Origin: Brachionus plicatilis
Lineage: Eukaryota > Rotifera > Eurotatoria > Ploima > Brachionidae
DNA length: 64,000 nt
Reading direction: 5' to 3'
NCBI GenBank assembly: GCA_010279815.1
Contig: QEOQ01000092.1
Span: 1,036,050-1,100,049, forward strand
In this document: positions 21,961 through 34,155 of the stretch, in pieces
How positions within the stretch are numbered: the stretch's first letter is position 1
How the letters are laid out: every line of letters starts with the position of its first letter
Position numbers and translations under genes: made by a program
Notes under the pieces: generated by a model
The model's database searches: none
What the model was told of the DNA's origin: nothing
Seen by the model: the letters and a program-made list of their open reading frames with translations, nothing else

Positions 21961-22868
21961 TCATTTACTTGCATAATTATGTTTAACTATTGACATATAC
22001 AGTACTGCCATGATAAACTATTTTTGCGTAATTTTACGTAAAATTATCTAAGTATAAAAAAGTAAATTTACCGGATTTTACGTAATTTCACGTAAAATTA
22101 CCGGAAATTACGTAAATTTTTGTAAAAAGTAAAAATTCCAAAAAATATAAAAACGTGAAATTCTATTTAATAGTGGTAATTTTTAGTAAAAAAAAGTAAA
22201 TTTTGTACAAATTTTAAAAAAGTTAATTTTAAACAATAAAATTATTCTTATTTGGTGTTTAAAGTTTCAAAATTGCGAGTTCAAAAACGGAAAATTAAAT
22301 TAAAATTCACTAGCAGAAAGAAATAGATATCTTAAATAATTATCTAAATTTTTTAAATTATCATCAAATTTAAATTCTTTTTAAAATAATTTTTTTGTGG
22401 CAGTAAAAATATAATACAAAAAATTAACTTAATTATTTAATTCATTATGCTATCAGGACTAATCATATTATTTAATTGTAATTGTTTTAACTATCGGTAC
22501 CTTTATTTAAATAAAAAATTTAAAAAATATAATTTTTGAAATTATATTAATTTGTATCTAATCTAATTTAGCTAAAAAAATAATTTTTTATCTAATAAAA
22601 TTTTGAAAAATGAAAAATTTTAAAAACAACAAAACTCAATTTTTAATTTTACTATGCCTCTTTGAGACTTTTTTGGAATTAATACACTAATTGATTATCA
22701 ATAGAAAATCAGTTTTATAACCAAATGAAAAAAATATCCCATTTTTTCTCATGCTGGTTTTAAAAGAGAATTTTTTAATTGTTGATATTTGATATTATGC
22801 AGATTTAAATTGTATTTAATTAAATTTATTAAATTAATTAATTAAATTTTTTTATTTTTTGTTTCTTT
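21961..22868. other. Non-coding stretch with TTACGTAA-type repeats upstream of ABCB7
   Basis: About 22022-22140 is built from ACGTAA/TTACGT motifs such as GCGTAATTTTACGTAAAATT. These resemble short stretches at 540-655 and in the dispersed repeat at 34.8 and 46.8 kb. The end (about 22840-22870) looks like an intron acceptor, TTTGTTTCTTTAG, just before the ABCB7 start codon. This suggests a non-coding first exon further upstream. Confidence 0.5.
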
Positions 22869-22880
22869 AGAAAAGTCAAT

Positions 22881-24920
22881 ATGTGGCTATTGAGTATTGC
22901 AGGTAACAGAACACTGTTGGCAAAAAATTTGCTTGTAAGCCTTTCAAAACAGCCAATTATCAACAGAACTCTTTATAATCAAGTTAAATCATTTAAACCT
23001 CATCAAACTAAAAGCCTAACTTTGACTAATCGAGTTAATTTAAGCAAATCATTTATTAGATGGAACGGATCTAGCCAAAAGCCAAAGCCAACAATGAGCA
23101 CGTCGGAAATAATCCGAAAATTGGTACAGTTCATTTGGCCAAAAAATAAAACCCACATCAAAATCAGGGTCGTAATCGCGGTTAGCTTACTATTTGGCTC
23201 CAAGCTGCTTAATGTCATAGTGCCATTTTTGTTCAGAGACATAGTTGACTTTTTGAACAAAAATGCCAAGTTAAAAGACTTTGGTGAGTCGACATCGGAC
23301 AAAATTTTGATTACCATGATCGCTCTGATAGTGGGATACGGCTGTGCTCGTGCAGGAGCCTCGTTGTTTGGCGAGTTACGCAGTGCCATTTTCGCCACCG
23401 TAGCCCAGAGCTCCGTGACCCAACTGGCCACCCAGGTATTCCGCCACTTGCACAAGCTCGACCTCAACTTTCATCTGAATCGCCAGACCGGCGCTCTGTC
23501 CAAAGCCATAGACCGGGGCACTAGGGGAATCAGCTTTGTTCTGTCAGCTCTGTTGTTCAACATAGCGCCCACAATTTTAGAAGTAGCAATGGTCACCGGA
23601 ATATTGTACGCCAAATTTGGTCTGTATTACGCTCTGGTCAGCGTGGGATGCATTGGCGGATATACCACTTTCACATTTCTCACCACTAAATGGCGCACAA
23701 AATTTAGAATTGACATGAACAAGGCTGAAAATGAGGCCGGCAACAAGGCCATTGATTCATTGATCAATTACGAAACTGTCAAATACTTCAATAACGATGA
23801 CTATGAGGTGAAAAGATACCAAGAATCGTTGATGAAGTACCAGCAATCAGCGATAAAAACATCCACTAGTTTGGCTGTGCTGAATTTTGGCCAAAATACC
23901 ATTTTCAGCACAGGTCTGACAGCGATCATGCTTCTGGCGGGCTACGGAGCCGTGTCTGGCCAAATGACAGTCGGTGATTTGGTCATGTGCAATGCTCTTT
24001 TGTTCCAGTTGTCAGTTCCGCTTAACTTTTTGGGCACTGTTTACCGCGAAGTCCGCCAGTCAATATTGGACATGCAAAACATGTTCGATTTGACGGCCAT
24101 CCAAGCAGGTGTCAAAGAAAAGCCAAGTGCACCTAATTTGATAATCACGCCATCCAAGTCGGCAATTGTTTTCGACAAAGTTAGATTCAAGTATCAAGAA
24201 GGTGCTGATCTATTCTCCGATTTGAGCTTTGAGGTGCCATCGGGAAAAAAAGTGGCCATTGTGGGCGGAAGTGGATCTGGCAAGTCCACTATCGTGAGGC
24301 TATTGTACAGATTTTATGATCCTCTGGAAGGCAGGGTATTGATAAATGGCCAGGATATTAGAAATGTTTCGCTGGATAGCTTGAGGCAAAAGATTGGCAT
24401 TGTACCGCAAGACACAGTGCTATTCAATGACACCATATTGTACAATATTCACTATGGCAATATGAAAACCAATGTAGAGGATGTTTATAAAGTGGCCGAG
24501 ATGTGCGACCTGCACAATACCATTGAGAAAATGCCGATGAAGTACGACACTATGGTGGGCGAGAGAGGTCTCAAGCTGAGTGGTGGCGAGAAGCAGAGAG
24601 TGGCCATTGCTAGGACCATGCTTAAGAATCCGTACATTTTTGTATATGACGAGGCCACATCAAGTTTGGACTCGATTACCGAGCAGATCATTATGTCATC
24701 ATTGAGAAAGTTGATCCATGGACGGACGTCCATTTGTATCGCGCACAGATTGATAACTGTCATCGATGCCGATGAGATATTCGTGCTGGAGAATGGAAAA
24801 GTTGTCGAAAGGGGTTCGCACAAGCAGTTGATTTCAAATCCATTTAGTTTATATCATACATTATGGCAGAAACAATCCGAACAGTCCTATCTGAAAGAAA
24901 CTGATGCGGGAAAAATTTAA
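22881..24920 (+). CDS. ABCB7: Mitochondrial ABC half-transporter, ABCB7/Atm1 family
   Basis: This is a single open exon of 679 aa. ABCB7/Atm1 exports a glutathione-linked sulfur/iron compound from the mitochondrial matrix for cytosolic iron-sulfur protein assembly. The N-terminus (about 1-75) is rich in Arg, Lys, Ser and Asn without acidic residues, as expected for a matrix-targeting peptide. The transmembrane domain (about 100-400) contains [51 protein letters not shown] and [14 protein letters not shown]. These are collinear with ABCB7 and distinguish it from ABCB6/8/10. The nucleotide-binding domain has Walker [10 protein letters not shown] (K468), Q-loop [10 protein letters not shown], signature LSGGEKQR, Walker [13 protein letters not shown] and H-loop IAHRL. 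An AG just upstream of the ATG suggests an intron in the 5' UTR. Confidence 0.96.
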   Translation: MWLLSIAGNRTLLAKNLLVSLSKQPIINRTLYNQVKSFKPHQTKSLTLTNRVNLSKSFIRWNGSSQKPKPTMSTSEIIRKLVQFIWPKNKTHIKIRVVIAVSLLFGSKLLNVIVPFLFRDIVDFLNKNAKLKDFGESTSDKILITMIALIVGYGCARAGASLFGELRSAIFATVAQSSVTQLATQVFRHLHKLDLNFHLNRQTGALSKAIDRGTRGISFVLSALLFNIAPTILEVAMVTGILYAKFGLYYALVSVGCIGGYTTFTFLTTKWRTKFRIDMNKAENEAGNKAIDSLINYETVKYFNNDDYEVKRYQESLMKYQQSAIKTSTSLAVLNFGQNTIFSTGLTAIMLLAGYGAVSGQMTVGDLVMCNALLFQLSVPLNFLGTVYREVRQSILDMQNMFDLTAIQAGVKEKPSAPNLIITPSKSAIVFDKVRFKYQEGADLFSDLSFEVPSGKKVAIVGGSGSGKSTIVRLLYRFYDPLEGRVLINGQDIRNVSLDSLRQKIGIVPQDTVLFNDTILYNIHYGNMKTNVEDVYKVAEMCDLHNTIEKMPMKYDTMVGERGLKLSGGEKQRVAIARTMLKNPYIFVYDEATSSLDSITEQIIMSSLRKLIHGRTSICIAHRLITVIDADEIFVLENGKVVERGSHKQLISNPFSLYHTLWQKQSEQSYLKETDAGKI

Positions 24921-25419
24921 ATATTGGTCTTAAATTCAGCAAAATTTAGTTTTTAATTGAGAATAAATTTTTTCTAATAATTTGTTAATTTTAAGTAATG
25001 GTTTACAAGTAAAGTTAAATAAAAAGATCGAATATTTTGCCAAAGTATTTCAATACTTAAACTTTTTAAGAATATAACTGGGAAACATGTCACTTTAATT
25101 ATCAACTTTTTTAAGCCTTATAGTTATTTTTTTTTGTCAGAAGCTAGATTAAAAAATTTCTAAAAATATAAAAAATCTTTACGTTTTTGTTAAATTATTG
25201 ATTAATCAGACCCTGACTTTATTAAAAAAAAATTAAAGTCAAAGTCCAGACTTGACTTTGACCAACTTTGGTAAAAACCATGAAGTAAAATTAAACTTTT
25301 GTAAAAGGCCCAAAATGGGCTAAATTACGTTTTTTGTAATTACAAAATTTCTAAATTTTACATTATTTTTAGTGATCTTACATGAATATTTGTTGGTAAA
25401 GACATGTAATTTTACTATA
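24921..25419. other. Non-coding stretch after ABCB7
   Basis: It contains the presumed ABCB7 3' UTR. A GTCAAAGTCCAGACTTGACT motif near 25235 resembles the ends of the hAT-type element at 27364-27783. No gene was seen. Confidence 0.45.
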
Positions 25420-25430
25420 TATACCTTAAG

Positions 25431-26275
25431 GGTCTCACTCATCCCCACAAATGAAAGTCTTCTCCCCACAATAAAAAAACTGCTCCCCACATCGCAAAAC
25501 TTTTCAACACAAAAATGAAAATTTCATACCATAAACTCTTAAACACAAATTGAAAAACTCTTCAACACAAAAAAAATAATTTTCAAAGCTTTAAATAATC
25601 TTTTTCTCTTTAAAATTTAAATTTTTCAAATTTTGATCGATCAAACTCGATCAAACGTGATTTTACCTTCAGGAAAAGTTAAGCGTGTTTAATTTTTGCA
25701 TTAAGTCTTTTGAAATTATTAAATTCTATTCAATTGGAGCCAAAACTTATGAGCATTACCCGATTCCAACCACAAGGTGTATTAATTTTTCCAAAAATTA
25801 ACCACCTGGAAAAAATTTAAACGTATTGGAAAATATACTTATAAATTTAATGATTATTACACTTTAAATGCAAGAAAAAAAGACTGTGATTGTAAATATT
25901 TTGTCAAATTTAGCTTTTGTTCTCACCAGTTAGCTTTAAAAAGCTTGTTAAAAGACGATGAATTTGTTAATAAACAAAAGCGTGGTAGACCAAAAGATGT
26001 GGAAAAATGGTATTCAACAGGATAATTGGTAAAATTGGCTTTATTTTTATAAACTTATAAACATAAAATTACATATATAGCAACGATTTATTAAACGATT
26101 ATTAAATAAAATTTTATTAAAATTTATTTTGAATTTATGATTAATAAATATTTAATCTCTTACACACAAATTTTTTGTGTTAAAAAGACATTTATGTTGA
26201 AAAGTTTCGTGTTTGCGGGGAGAAGTTTTTTATTTGTGGGGAGCTGATTTTCATTTGTGGGGAGTTAATATTCCC
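25431..26275 (+). mobile_element. Mutator-like non-autonomous element with 11-bp target duplication
   Basis: Direct repeats TATACCTTAAG lie at 25420-25430 and 26276-26286. The long terminal inverted repeats carry a repeated CTCCCCACA module. The left end has ATCCCCACAAATGAAA, CTTCTCCCCACAATAAAAAA and CTGCTCCCCACAT. The right end mirrors these as GGGGAGAAG, TTATTTGTGGGGAGCTG and TTTCATTTGTGGGGAG. Target duplications of 8-11 bp plus a retained SWIM zinc finger point to the MULE superfamily. Confidence 0.75.
25786..26025 (+). pseudogene. C-terminal MULE-type transposase fragment with SWIM zinc finger
   Basis: The frame reads LTTWKKFKRIGKYTYKFN, then YYTLNARKKDCDCKYFVK, then FSFCSHQLALKSLL, then QKRGRPKDVEKWYSTG and a stop. 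CDC-x7-CSH is the CxCx(n)CxH pattern of SWIM zinc fingers, which sit at the C-terminus of Mutator-like transposases. The KRGRPK that follows resembles an AT-hook. The catalytic domain is missing. The fragment sits inside the TIR element at 25431-26275. Confidence 0.75.
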
Positions 26276-26286
26276 TATACCTTAAG

Positions 26287-27355
26287 CTTACATTAAAATA
26301 AGTGACTTTTAGTTAAAACCGTTTTAGAAAGCGCACGGAAAAAAAATAAGGATTTCGGTAAGAAAAATTTAAAATTAGCTTCTTTTCCAAAATATTTAAT
26401 TAATTTCATCATGAAAAATTAAGAAAAAATAAGTAAAATTCAAACAATCGCAAAAAGACTTTAAATAAAAAAATTTATTAATAATTGAATTTTTATAATT
26501 AATGATTATTTAAAAAAAAAAGTATAACTTTTAAATCTACCGATCGCTCTGTGACTAAGAAAAGACCAGTTTTAAATTATTTGACCAACCACTACCGTTT
26601 TTTACTACAATATCCATTAGCTTTAAATAAATATTGATAAAGAACATAAAATTAGTAGGAGATAAAGATATAAATTTAAAAATGTGTTCATCTAAATTAA
26701 ATTTATCTTTTATTTTAGTTTTTTCGCCAAGAGATTTCATTGATATATATAGAGATCAAAAATAATAAAAGGTTAAATAAAGCAAGTTTATGCTATGACT
26801 TGTGCTCTGATCAATTTAGATTTAAACTTAAACCGCTTCACCAAACTTTTTCTTTAAAATTTTAAACAAAATTTGAAAATAAACAAGAATTGTTGTTGTA
26901 AATTAAAAAAAATTTCAGATTTTAGAAATTCGTGACTCATTGAAAAATCCATTATATTCTTATGACATATATTTTGCTTTCACGCTAAATTAATCATTTG
27001 ATCTAATAAAATTATATCAATTCCATGTCAAAAATGCTTTATAATCTATTGTAGATTCCATTTTTCTTTTAATTATTTGTATAATTTTAGAAATCACAAT
27101 ACTTAAATCCCAGTCTAAAATTCCCGATTTTTTAAGTAAAGCCCACTTAATAAAATAAATTTTTTTGATATTTACCCGAGTTATTTTATTAATTTTAAAA
27201 AAATTTGCTTACATAAAAAAATATTAAGACATCATTTATATATTTTTTTTATAAATCAAGGTGTTAAATTTGATATCATTTTTTAATTTAAAAGCAGAAA
27301 ATTAATTTTTATATCATAAAAAAAAAATCTTTTCTTATTTAAAAATTAAAAAAAC
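26287..27355. other. Non-coding AT-rich stretch
   Basis: No gene or clear repeat was recognised. The open frame on the minus strand at about 26555-26740 has no family features. Confidence 0.45.
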
Positions 27356-27363
27356 ATTTAAGG

Positions 27364-27783
27364 CAGAGTTTTTCCTCAAGTCTCAAGTCCTAAGTCAAGT
27401 CCAAGTCTTAACTTGACTTGATTTTTATTATTGCTAAAAAAGTCAGGTTACGACATGACTTGAATTTTTTTTATGAGTAAAAAGTTAAATAATTACTTGA
27501 GTTGATGTTTTGTTTGATTTCATCTTTACTAAATTATAGTTTTTGTAAGAGTTCATTTTAAATTTTTTTTCTCTAAAATCTCTTAAACGTTTACATTTTT
27601 AATTGAATCATTTCGTTAACAAAAAAATTGAAAACTATTTAAAAATACATGGAAAACATCGTTGAAAATATTACTGGGAAAGATAAATTGCCCAAAAAAT
27701 CTAACAAAATCAAGCCAAGTTTAGACTTGACTTGACTTTTTGGTCGAAAGGCTTGAAAAATAGCGACTTGAGGAACAACTCTG
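27364..27783. mobile_element. hAT-type MITE with exact 8-bp target duplication
   Basis: ATTTAAGG flanks both ends (27356-27363 and 27784-27791). The terminal inverted repeats are CAGAGTTTTTCCTCAAGTC and GACTTGAGGAACAACTCTG, fitting the hAT pattern of CAGnG ends. Subterminal zones are full of AAGTC and GACTT repeats. There is no ORF. Confidence 0.85.
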
Positions 27784-27791
27784 ATTTAAGG

Positions 27792-28807
27792 TATTCCAAT
27801 TTGTAAATAAGATAATCGAAAAAATTTTCAAGTTATTTAAACTTATTAAAAAATATAAATTTTATCTTGTTTGGTTTTGTATTAATAAAACCGGTTCTTT
27901 TTTGGACTTTTGTTCTACTTCTAGGTTTATTGTTAAATTGAAAAAATAAAAACAATTCATTCTTCTATTAAAAATTACTTTATCTTTAAATCTAGCTAAA
28001 ACTTAATTTATTTTTATTCTCAATTCGTCGCAATTCGAAAAAAAAATTTGAAGTTGATTAAGAGCTAACTTATTTAAAAAAAATCAATTAAGATTTTTAA
28101 TGATTTTTTAGTTGATTTAATAATTATCGATGAAGAATTAAATTCTGAAATCCAATTTTTAAAAAAATTTTGAAAAAAGAGCCTGAAAACCTTTAAAGAA
28201 TCTTTAAAAAAATCTTTTAAGATTCTTTACAATTTCTTTAATATTTTTATACCTGGATGCAACTGCTACTTGAGCAAAAAGATCTGTATTATAGAGGTAA
28301 GAATTAATATATCATGATGGTTTAAGAAGGAGAAAGCCTGATTTACAATGTAATAAAATGAACTCCTACGACTGTGATCATAAATTATTTTAAATAAATC
28401 AGTTTTGAAAAACTATCATAATGTTAAAAATTCCTAAAAAATATGCTTCACTTTAAAATTTGTTTAAATATATTTTTAAAACGTCTTCAATAATGAATAA
28501 AAATTTTTGAACCCACATAAAAAAATTTGAAATTTCAAAAAAATTTAATTTTAATTCTTGGTTATTATAAAAAAAAAATAGCTTAAAATCAACACCATCT
28601 GAATTGACGTTAGTCATTTGATATAAAAAAAATAAAAAAAAGCTAAATATTTTTATTTTCAACTTAAGACACCAGATGATATTTTTGACATAACTGCTGA
28701 CGTTACACTCATTTAAAATAAAATTATTCAATCGATCTTATTTAAGATCTCAATTTTTTAATTTGTTATTTGATTAAATTTAAAGAAAAATTTTAAATAA
28801 AATCGCA
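27792..28807. other. Non-coding stretch upstream of the galactosyltransferase
   Basis: It should contain the promoter and 5' UTR of the downstream gene. No motif can be singled out with confidence in this AT-rich sequence. Confidence 0.4.
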
Positions 28808-30427
28808 ATGAATTGTAAACAATTTTCAAAAAGAATAAAACTCCAAATGAAATTCTTGTTTTTTTTTGCTTTATTATCTCTTACATTTATTTTCCTTAAC
28901 ACTAAAACAAAGATTTACTATACGACTAAAAATTTTGATAAAAATTTTTTAAGTAGTTCAACATTTGAAAAAGAATTTATCAATATTAGAAATTCGATTC
29001 TCAAAACATATCGAACAATAAACAATCCAATTGAATTTTGTGATAATCAACATTATACAATTAGGAAAAATACAATCAATGTGAAAAAAGTTTTGGCAGA
29101 ATTTGGTCTAGATGGTTTGGTCGAGTTTTACTCAAATGCCAACTTAAAATACAATCTGAATATTAAGAATTTAAATTATTCAAAGCCAAATCAAATAGAC
29201 AAGACTGAGTTTTTAGAATTGTGGAACTCTTATGATATCAATTTATTGAATACATCTTTGCCAGTAAACTCAACAGATTTGATCGACTATGAAGGCATAG
29301 AACTTGGTGGTCACTGGAAACCCAAAGAGTGCAATAGTCGCTTCAAAGTAGCCATCATAATTCCATTCAGAGACAGATTACCTCATTTAAAAGTCATCAC
29401 AAACTATCTTCACATGTTTCTACAGCGTCAGCTGCTTGATTACAGAATTTTTGTGGTCGAACCTACCATTCCACTCAACATCAGTTTCAATAAAGGAAGA
29501 GTAATGAATTCAGCTTATCTAGAAGCCCTTAAAGTAGATAAATATGATTGCATTATTTTTCATGATGTAGATCTACTTCCCGAGGATGATAGAAATATTT
29601 ACACATGTTCGTCCAGGCCTAGACATCTTAGCGTAGCTATTGACAAATTCGAGTACAAACTTCCGTATCAAACATTGGTTGGAGGGGTTCTATCTATCCG
29701 GACTGATCAATATAAGAGAGTAAATGGATACTCTAACTTATATTGGGGATGGGGCGGCGAAGGTAAACATTAAGAATTAAATAGATAGTTTTTTTTTTAA
29801 ATGTGCCTTTTTTACAATTTAATTCAAAAATTCTTGTTTTTGTTTTTTCATGAAAAAAACTTAGTTTTTTGGAGAAATATAGTAAATGATCAAAAATCAT
29901 TATTAAAAAAGATTTAAAGAATTTTCAATACAAAAGCGTGTTTCTTAAATAAACCATTCAATTCTTAACTTAATTGTTTGTATCAATACAACTCAGCAAA
30001 AATTTTGGTTGTAGTTAAACAAATATTGTTTCCATTGAATTTTATAATAAGAAAATATTTTTAAAAAAATTTTAAATAATTATTTTTGATCATGAAAATA
30101 AAATTTAATTGTTAACTTTATTTTTCCAGTATCTAGGTGTAATTTTTACCTAAATTTTTTAAAATTATTTTTGAAGATGATGATTTTGCCAAGAGGATCG
30201 GTGAATTAAATTTGAAAATTGAAAGACCACCAACTTCAATTGCCAGGTATAAAATGATAAAGCATAAACCTCAAGATTTAAACCAAAAAAGATATGAATT
30301 ATTGAAAAAGACAAAATTTTTGAGGCGTTCGGATGGATTAAATCAAGTTCGATACAAATTATTAAAAAATAATTGTTTTAAATTATTTACACATATTTTG
30401 ATAGATGTTGGGCTTCCTAATCATTAG
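28808..30427 (+). CDS. B4GALT: Beta-1,4-galactosyltransferase (B4GALT1-6 type)
   Basis: The exons are 28808-29762 and 30177-30427, giving 401 aa in phase. The protein is a type II Golgi enzyme that transfers galactose (or in some invertebrates GalNAc) from UDP-sugar to terminal GlcNAc. A short basic tail is followed by a signal anchor at about residues 14-31 (FLFFFALLSLTFIFL), a stem, then the GT7 catalytic domain. Motifs are VAIIIPFRDRLPHLKV, the metal-binding FHDVDLLPEDD, RPRHLSVAIDKFEYKLPY, GGVLSIRTDQYKRVNGYSN, and WGWGGEDDD built across the splice junction. IERPPTSIARYKMIKH and a short DVGLP end close the domain. WGWGGEDDD rather than WGWGREDD argues against the xylose-specific B4GALT7 type. 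The acceptor cannot be predicted from sequence alone. Confidence 0.93.
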
Positions 30428-31157
30428 TAAAAAAAAATTTAACTCAATCTAAATTCATTCAATAAAAAATATTTCAATTGATTTTATAAAAATGATTAGA
30501 ATTATAAGTTTTGATATGTAAAATTTTTAATCAAATAATAATAAAAATTAATTTTATTAAATTTGTTTCATTTGCTTTTTTTTAAATTTATAAAGCATTA
30601 AAATAAAAATGTTTTTCTAATTATTGATTAAATTATACTTTTGTTTAATGAAGATAATAATAAAAATTAATAATTAACAAAAATACTAACTATTATTATT
30701 ATTTTTACAATTATAAATAATAATTATTCATTTTATCATTGACAATTATTTAATTATATTCTCAAAATTAACTAAAATAGCAAATTTTACTTTTTTGGAT
30801 TTTTTAAATGAATTTAAATTATTTTAGACAAGAATAAAAGCTTTTTATTTTAAGTTATTATGATTTTAAAATGACTAATATTTATCATCAAAAAAGGCTT
30901 TATTTGATTAATAACCAAAATTACTTTTCACTTTGTGTTTCAAGCAAAATAATTTTTTGTTGCATTTAAAAAATCACTATATTTTAAAAAAATTTGCACA
31001 ACGTTCAATTTTTTTTTAATAATTTTTTAATAATTTATTGAAAATTAAGTGTAAATATTTTAAAAAAATTAAAAAAAAATTTTTTTTGTGAAATTTTCTG
31101 AAAAAAATACTTAATTCAATAGTTTATTAAAGTTTAATTCTTAGGATGAATTTTTTT
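30428..31157. other. Non-coding stretch between convergent genes
   Basis: It lies between the ends of the galactosyltransferase (+) and the monooxygenase (-) and should contain both 3' UTRs. No other feature was recognised. Confidence 0.5.
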
Positions 31158-33670
31158 TCAAAATAAACTAACTAAAAATAGACTAAAAAATAAAAAATAA
31201 GAGTTGACAGTTAGAATATTGGAATAATTAAAAATATTGTAAGTTTTAGTAGTTGTTTTTCGGACCTCTTTTGTAGTTAAAATTGATGAACTTGTCATTG
31301 ATGTTGTAATTTTTGTGACCTTGCTTGTTGATTTTTGTGTACAAAATTCATCTACCATCGGTTCAGCAATTATAGGCTTTTTAGTTGATATGGTAATATT
31401 CTGCTCAATATATTTAAATTTTTAATCTTCAATTTTTAAAGTAAATTATAATACCCTATTTGAAATGCATGATTGTCTTCTAGGATTCTTATTGTGAAAA
31501 TCCTCGAATTTTTGAATCAATTCTTCGCTGGGTATTTGGACTCGGAGTTTTAGTGCTTCTTCTCCTGGTTTATAAGAATCCGCTAGAGTCAAATTTAAAT
31601 TGGCATTCAATTCACCCGAACTTTAAATAATTAAAAAAGATTTTAAGTGAAAAATAATTAAATTACTTTTTGAATTGAGACAAAAAGTCAATCCACTGTT
31701 TTTGTTCGAATTCTTCGACACATAGAGATGTCGATGTTTTCGGATAATACCAAATAAAAGTGAAACTTGAAAAATTTTAATTAAAAAAATTAAAATTCAT
31801 TCACAGTTCTTTAACTCCTACCACTAAACAAAATAAAAAATTAATCTATTTTAATTTAAATTCGAAAAATTTACCATTTCTTCTCTTGTTGATAAACCCC
31901 CCTTCGAAAGTTACTGTTATTTAAATTATCAAATAAAAATCAAAGCAAATTTTACATAAGTAAATTCCTTTTTATTTTTGGTGGTATAAACACATTCTGT
32001 AACCAATTCATCTCCCTGTAAAAAAAAAAAAGAATTTTTTTTTCTAGAAAAATTTTTAAGATTTTTATACTTTTTTTAAGCTGACAGGCTTGTTCAAAAA
32101 ATTATAATATTGATAATTAAAGTCATAGTATTTGTTGTTCGCTAAATATGCCACTTCTTTTCCATCACGGATCACTTTGGTATAAATTTCCTTGCCTTTA
32201 TTATTTTATTTTAATTAAATTTAATCCTTGTAAAAAAAAATGTATATAAAATTTACCAGTTAGATGAGTGTGAGGCAAAGTACTAAATACTTTGATTTCT
32301 TCTTGTTCTTCAAAAAATTTCTAATCAAAATTTTAAAATTGGAAAAAAAAATTAAATTCTAAAATTACATTCACACAATCACTAGAACATCCATAATTAG
32401 CTCTAAATGTATCTGCACCAGGCGGAACAATAAGCCCTCCATAATTCTCACTTGCTCCTACTGTAAAAACACCAAATTCATTTTTACGGTAGTTTTTGGT
32501 ACCATACAATCGCACTCCAGAATTATCAGTAATATCTTTTTTTAATCTTGGATTATCAAAATGAATCTCAAGATAAAAATATCTAGTTTCTTCGTCAGGA
32601 CCTCCCATTGGATAGGCCAAGTCTTCAGGAAAATCTTGGATCTAAAAATATTAAAATAAATTTAACAAAAAAACTTTTTTGGACTTTACAGTTGCTCCTC
32701 CGACCGCCCAAACAAGCGAAATTTTGCGGCAATGCTGAATTGCGTTTAGCCATTCTCCTGAAAAGCATTCACCTTGCTGGAGTAAATCGTTATTCTTTAA
32801 ATAAATCTCCTCAAATTCTGATCCACATTCAACGAGATTCCAATGATGCAGATTTTCTTCAGTACCCGGTGAATACAAGGTTTCATACTTTTAAGGAAAT
32901 TTCTTAATAAAAGATCTAAAAATATTTTATTTTTTACTCTGATTAAATGACGTTTTTCCTTGATCCATGAATCAGGCAATTTAAACATTGCACAATGGTA
33001 CACAGTGTCTTTGAGGCCATCGAAAGTATACTTTATTTTGTATTTTATTGGTAATATAATTTCGAAAATTTTTTTTAAATCTTTAACTTACATTAACTCT
33101 GTATTCAACTTGATCAACTTCATCTAAATTAAACTTAGCCACATTGTTTAGCGAGCTAATTAAAGGAACCGATTTTATGCCTCTATTCATTCCATGATAT
33201 CCAATGTCATCATCAATTAAAATTGTTCCGAATGCAAAAATGGTCTTCGGAGTTCCAGTTGGAATGTCCAAATCCTCATTGGACTCGTCACATATTCTAA
33301 TTTTTCTGCTAAATTTTGTGACTAAATATCCATCTTTTTGAAATACAGATATCGGAAACCAATTCTGTGTCTGATCTACAATCACTTTTCTTCCTCTAAT
33401 ATGTCTATCTGTAAAATGGTATGTTCCATCGGTTTTAAGCCAAGAAACAACAACATCTGAATTATCCATTCCACCAGTAGGACTGATTCCAAAAGCAGCC
33501 CATCCTGTTGTCTTCACATGAGTTTCCATCAAAATGTCAGTGTCATTGTAAGTCCAAAACAAGTAGTAAATGTCTGGCTCTTTTAGGACTAATTCATTCG
33601 AATAAGGTTCGGTGGGCACCGGAGTTGCAAAAGCAGTACCGAACAATATTAGCAAACTTAACAATATCAT
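31158..33670 (-). CDS. MOXD1: DBH/MOXD1-like copper monooxygenase, intact copy
   Basis: The exons on the minus strand are 33670-33092, 33030-32938, 32887-32690, 32641-32369, 32320-32257, 32195-32071, 32015-31956, 31901-31875, a proposed 2-nt exon 31823-31822, 31765-31667, 31620-31455 and 31400-31158. They sum to 642 aa. The family hydroxylates substrates using two copper ions and ascorbate in the secretory pathway. The protein has a signal peptide (about 1-16), a DOMON domain (about 20-165), and both copper-binding monooxygenase domains. CuH-site histidines are HH238-239 (NLHHW, normally HHM) and H317 (LEIHFDNP). CuM-site ligands are H398 and H400 (PHTHL) and M473 (TREEM). A Thr/Ser-rich linker and hydrophobic C-terminus suggest a membrane or GPI anchor, as in MOXD1. 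Introns are 46-61 bp. The gene lies within one arm of a 2.3-kb inverted duplication. Confidence 0.88.
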
Positions 33671-34155
33671 GGTTTTATTTTCAAATTTTAAATTAAGTAA
33701 ATTTTAAAAAATTTTAGACATTATTTATCTGTTATTTAAGCAAATATCATCTTCTATTTTATTAAGTTTTTGTTTGATATTTAAACAACAAGTTAAACCC
33801 AGAGTAAAATAGTTTAGTATAAAAAGTCATCTAATGAATTTGATTTATGCGAAATATTTCTTTAATATTTACTTTCTTTTTAAAAAGTTTTTTAACGAGG
33901 ACTTAAAATGTGATTAATATTATTTATTCACCTTCAGTACCTGAGCGTCACTTATTAGCCTTATATTTAAAATTTTAAAATTTTTTTAAAAAAGCTTTTT
34001 ATTAAAGACTCAAGTCAAATTTATTTACAAATAGGTAATAATTGTTCAAATTAATTTTTTTTAATTTAGTCATCTTTTTGATTTTGATCCACAGTTTTTT
34101 CATCATTTTGATTTTCTTTGTGATATTTTTATTTGATATCAATTAGCTCAAAAAT
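31875..34155 (-). repeat. Arm A of the inverted BCAS2-end/monooxygenase duplication
   Basis: This segment matches 42068-44342 in inverted orientation. It runs from a remnant of the last BCAS2 exon, through the shared spacer with GTGACGCTCAGGTACTGAAG (minus strand), to the ATG codon that ends monooxygenase exon 8. Exon sequence is almost identical between arms, while spacer and introns show indels. Confidence 0.9.
34066..34155 (-). pseudogene. BCAS2: Remnant of the last BCAS2 exon
   Basis: The minus strand reads GAGCTAATTGATATC, a damaged middle, then AATCAAAATGATGAAAAAAC and a tail encoding DQNQKDD and a stop. This equals the end of the intact BCAS2 gene at 42074-42164. It lacks the rest of the gene. 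Together with the adjacent monooxygenase it shows that both genes were copied in one block. Confidence 0.85.

Noticed and set aside
28453..28731. 92-codon minus-strand open frame upstream of the galactosyltransferase
   Set aside because: It is Lys/Asn/Phe/Ile-rich without a recognisable motif and is likely to overlap the promoter or 5' UTR of the real gene.
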